Assembly (NCBI GenBank): GCA_017414845.1
Contig: JAFQJY010000123.1
Span: 1 to 5,768, forward strand
Reading direction: 5' to 3'
Source: Alphaproteobacteria bacterium
GTDB lineage: Bacteria; Pseudomonadota; Alphaproteobacteria; RF32; UBA3637
DNA: 5,768 nucleotides
Part shown: piece by piece, positions 5,656 through 5,768 of the stretch
How the letters are laid out: every line of letters starts with the position of its first letter
Position numbering within the stretch: the first letter of the stretch is position 1
Position numbers and translations under genes: made by a program
The notes under the pieces: model-generated
The model's input: only the letters and a program-made list of their open reading frames with translations
The model's database searches: none
Told to the model about the DNA's origin: nothing

Positions 5656-5768
5656 TTACCCTTTCAACCCATGAACCAGTGTTTTTTGAAGTTGAGGATA
5701 AATAGCCGAGGAACAAGCCAAAACATATTCATCCCCGATAAGTGCCGACAGCTCTCGTTTCCCGGAAA
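5656..5768 (-). CDS. 3' end of an unrecognised gene, 5' part outside window
   Basis: On the minus strand one frame is open from the right edge to a TAA at 5658-5656. It gives 36 residues that include RELSALIGDEYVLACSS and end HGLKG. The other two minus-strand frames hold stops (at 5730-5728 and in the 5660s) or overlap the neighbour. The stop lies 2 bases before the ATG of the OmpA-like gene, and the GAAAGGG ribosome site of that gene is inside this coding end, as is usual in tight operons. The fragment is too short for me to name a family. It mixes charged and small hydrophobic residues with no clear membrane span. Confidence 0.55.
   Translation of the reverse strand, partial: SGKRELSALIGDEYVLACSSAIYPQLQKTLVHGLKG
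5659..5665 (-). promoter_or_regulatory. Ribosome binding site of the OmpA-like gene
   Basis: GAAAGGG on the minus strand lies 5 bases before the ATG at 5653-5651, within the last codons of the upstream gene. It decides the start of the secreted protein in favour of the signal-peptide methionine. Confidence 0.6.

Noticed and set aside
5654..5716. A longer start for the OmpA-like protein
   Set aside because: The extra residues lie over the coding end of the upstream gene, and the signal peptide begins at the ATG at 5653 after a good ribosome site.
1..5768. Novel defence, CRISPR or mobile system
   Set aside because: No repeat array, transposase, integrase, toxin-antitoxin pair or terminal repeats are visible, and the recognisable genes are housekeeping or envelope functions.

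Overview
The window looks like chromosomal DNA from an AT-rich alphaproteobacterium, probably from a host-associated or uncultured low-GC lineage. The best evidence is a cysteine-free ribosomal protein L31 with the form usual in alphaproteobacteria, plus a rodZ-type gene, prfA and prmC in one stretch. No rRNA, tRNA, CRISPR array, insertion sequence or phage module is visible. I found no convincing new defence or mobile system. Most of the window is housekeeping genes with a few poorly known envelope genes.

Left part (1-1350). The 3' end of a multi-pass membrane protein, most like a GT-C (family 39/PMT-type) glycosyltransferase, runs in from the left edge. It meets, tail to tail with a 2-base gap, a small membrane-anchored protein of unknown function on the minus strand. 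That gene has its own TTGACA-type promoter in a 137-base divergent intergenic region.

Middle (1351-2970). A reduced A24-family prepilin peptidase is followed by a RodZ-like cell-shape protein (cytoplasmic HTH, one membrane span, periplasmic C-terminal domain). The two may be cotranscribed, but a fair promoter candidate for rodZ lies across the end of the peptidase gene. A strong intrinsic terminator closes the unit.

Right-centre (3009-4920). prfA (release factor 1) and prmC (the methyltransferase that modifies the GGQ glutamine of release factors) overlap by 8 bases, so the enzyme and its substrate are translationally linked. A terminator that should work in both directions separates them from the converging minus-strand genes.

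Right end (4927-5768, minus strand). In transcription order these are the 3' end of an unrecognised gene, a small secreted protein with a degenerate OmpA-like domain starting 2 bases after it, and rpmE (L31) with its own near-consensus promoter. Several start codons were moved inward from the longest open frame, on ribosome-binding-site, promoter, signal-peptide or family evidence.
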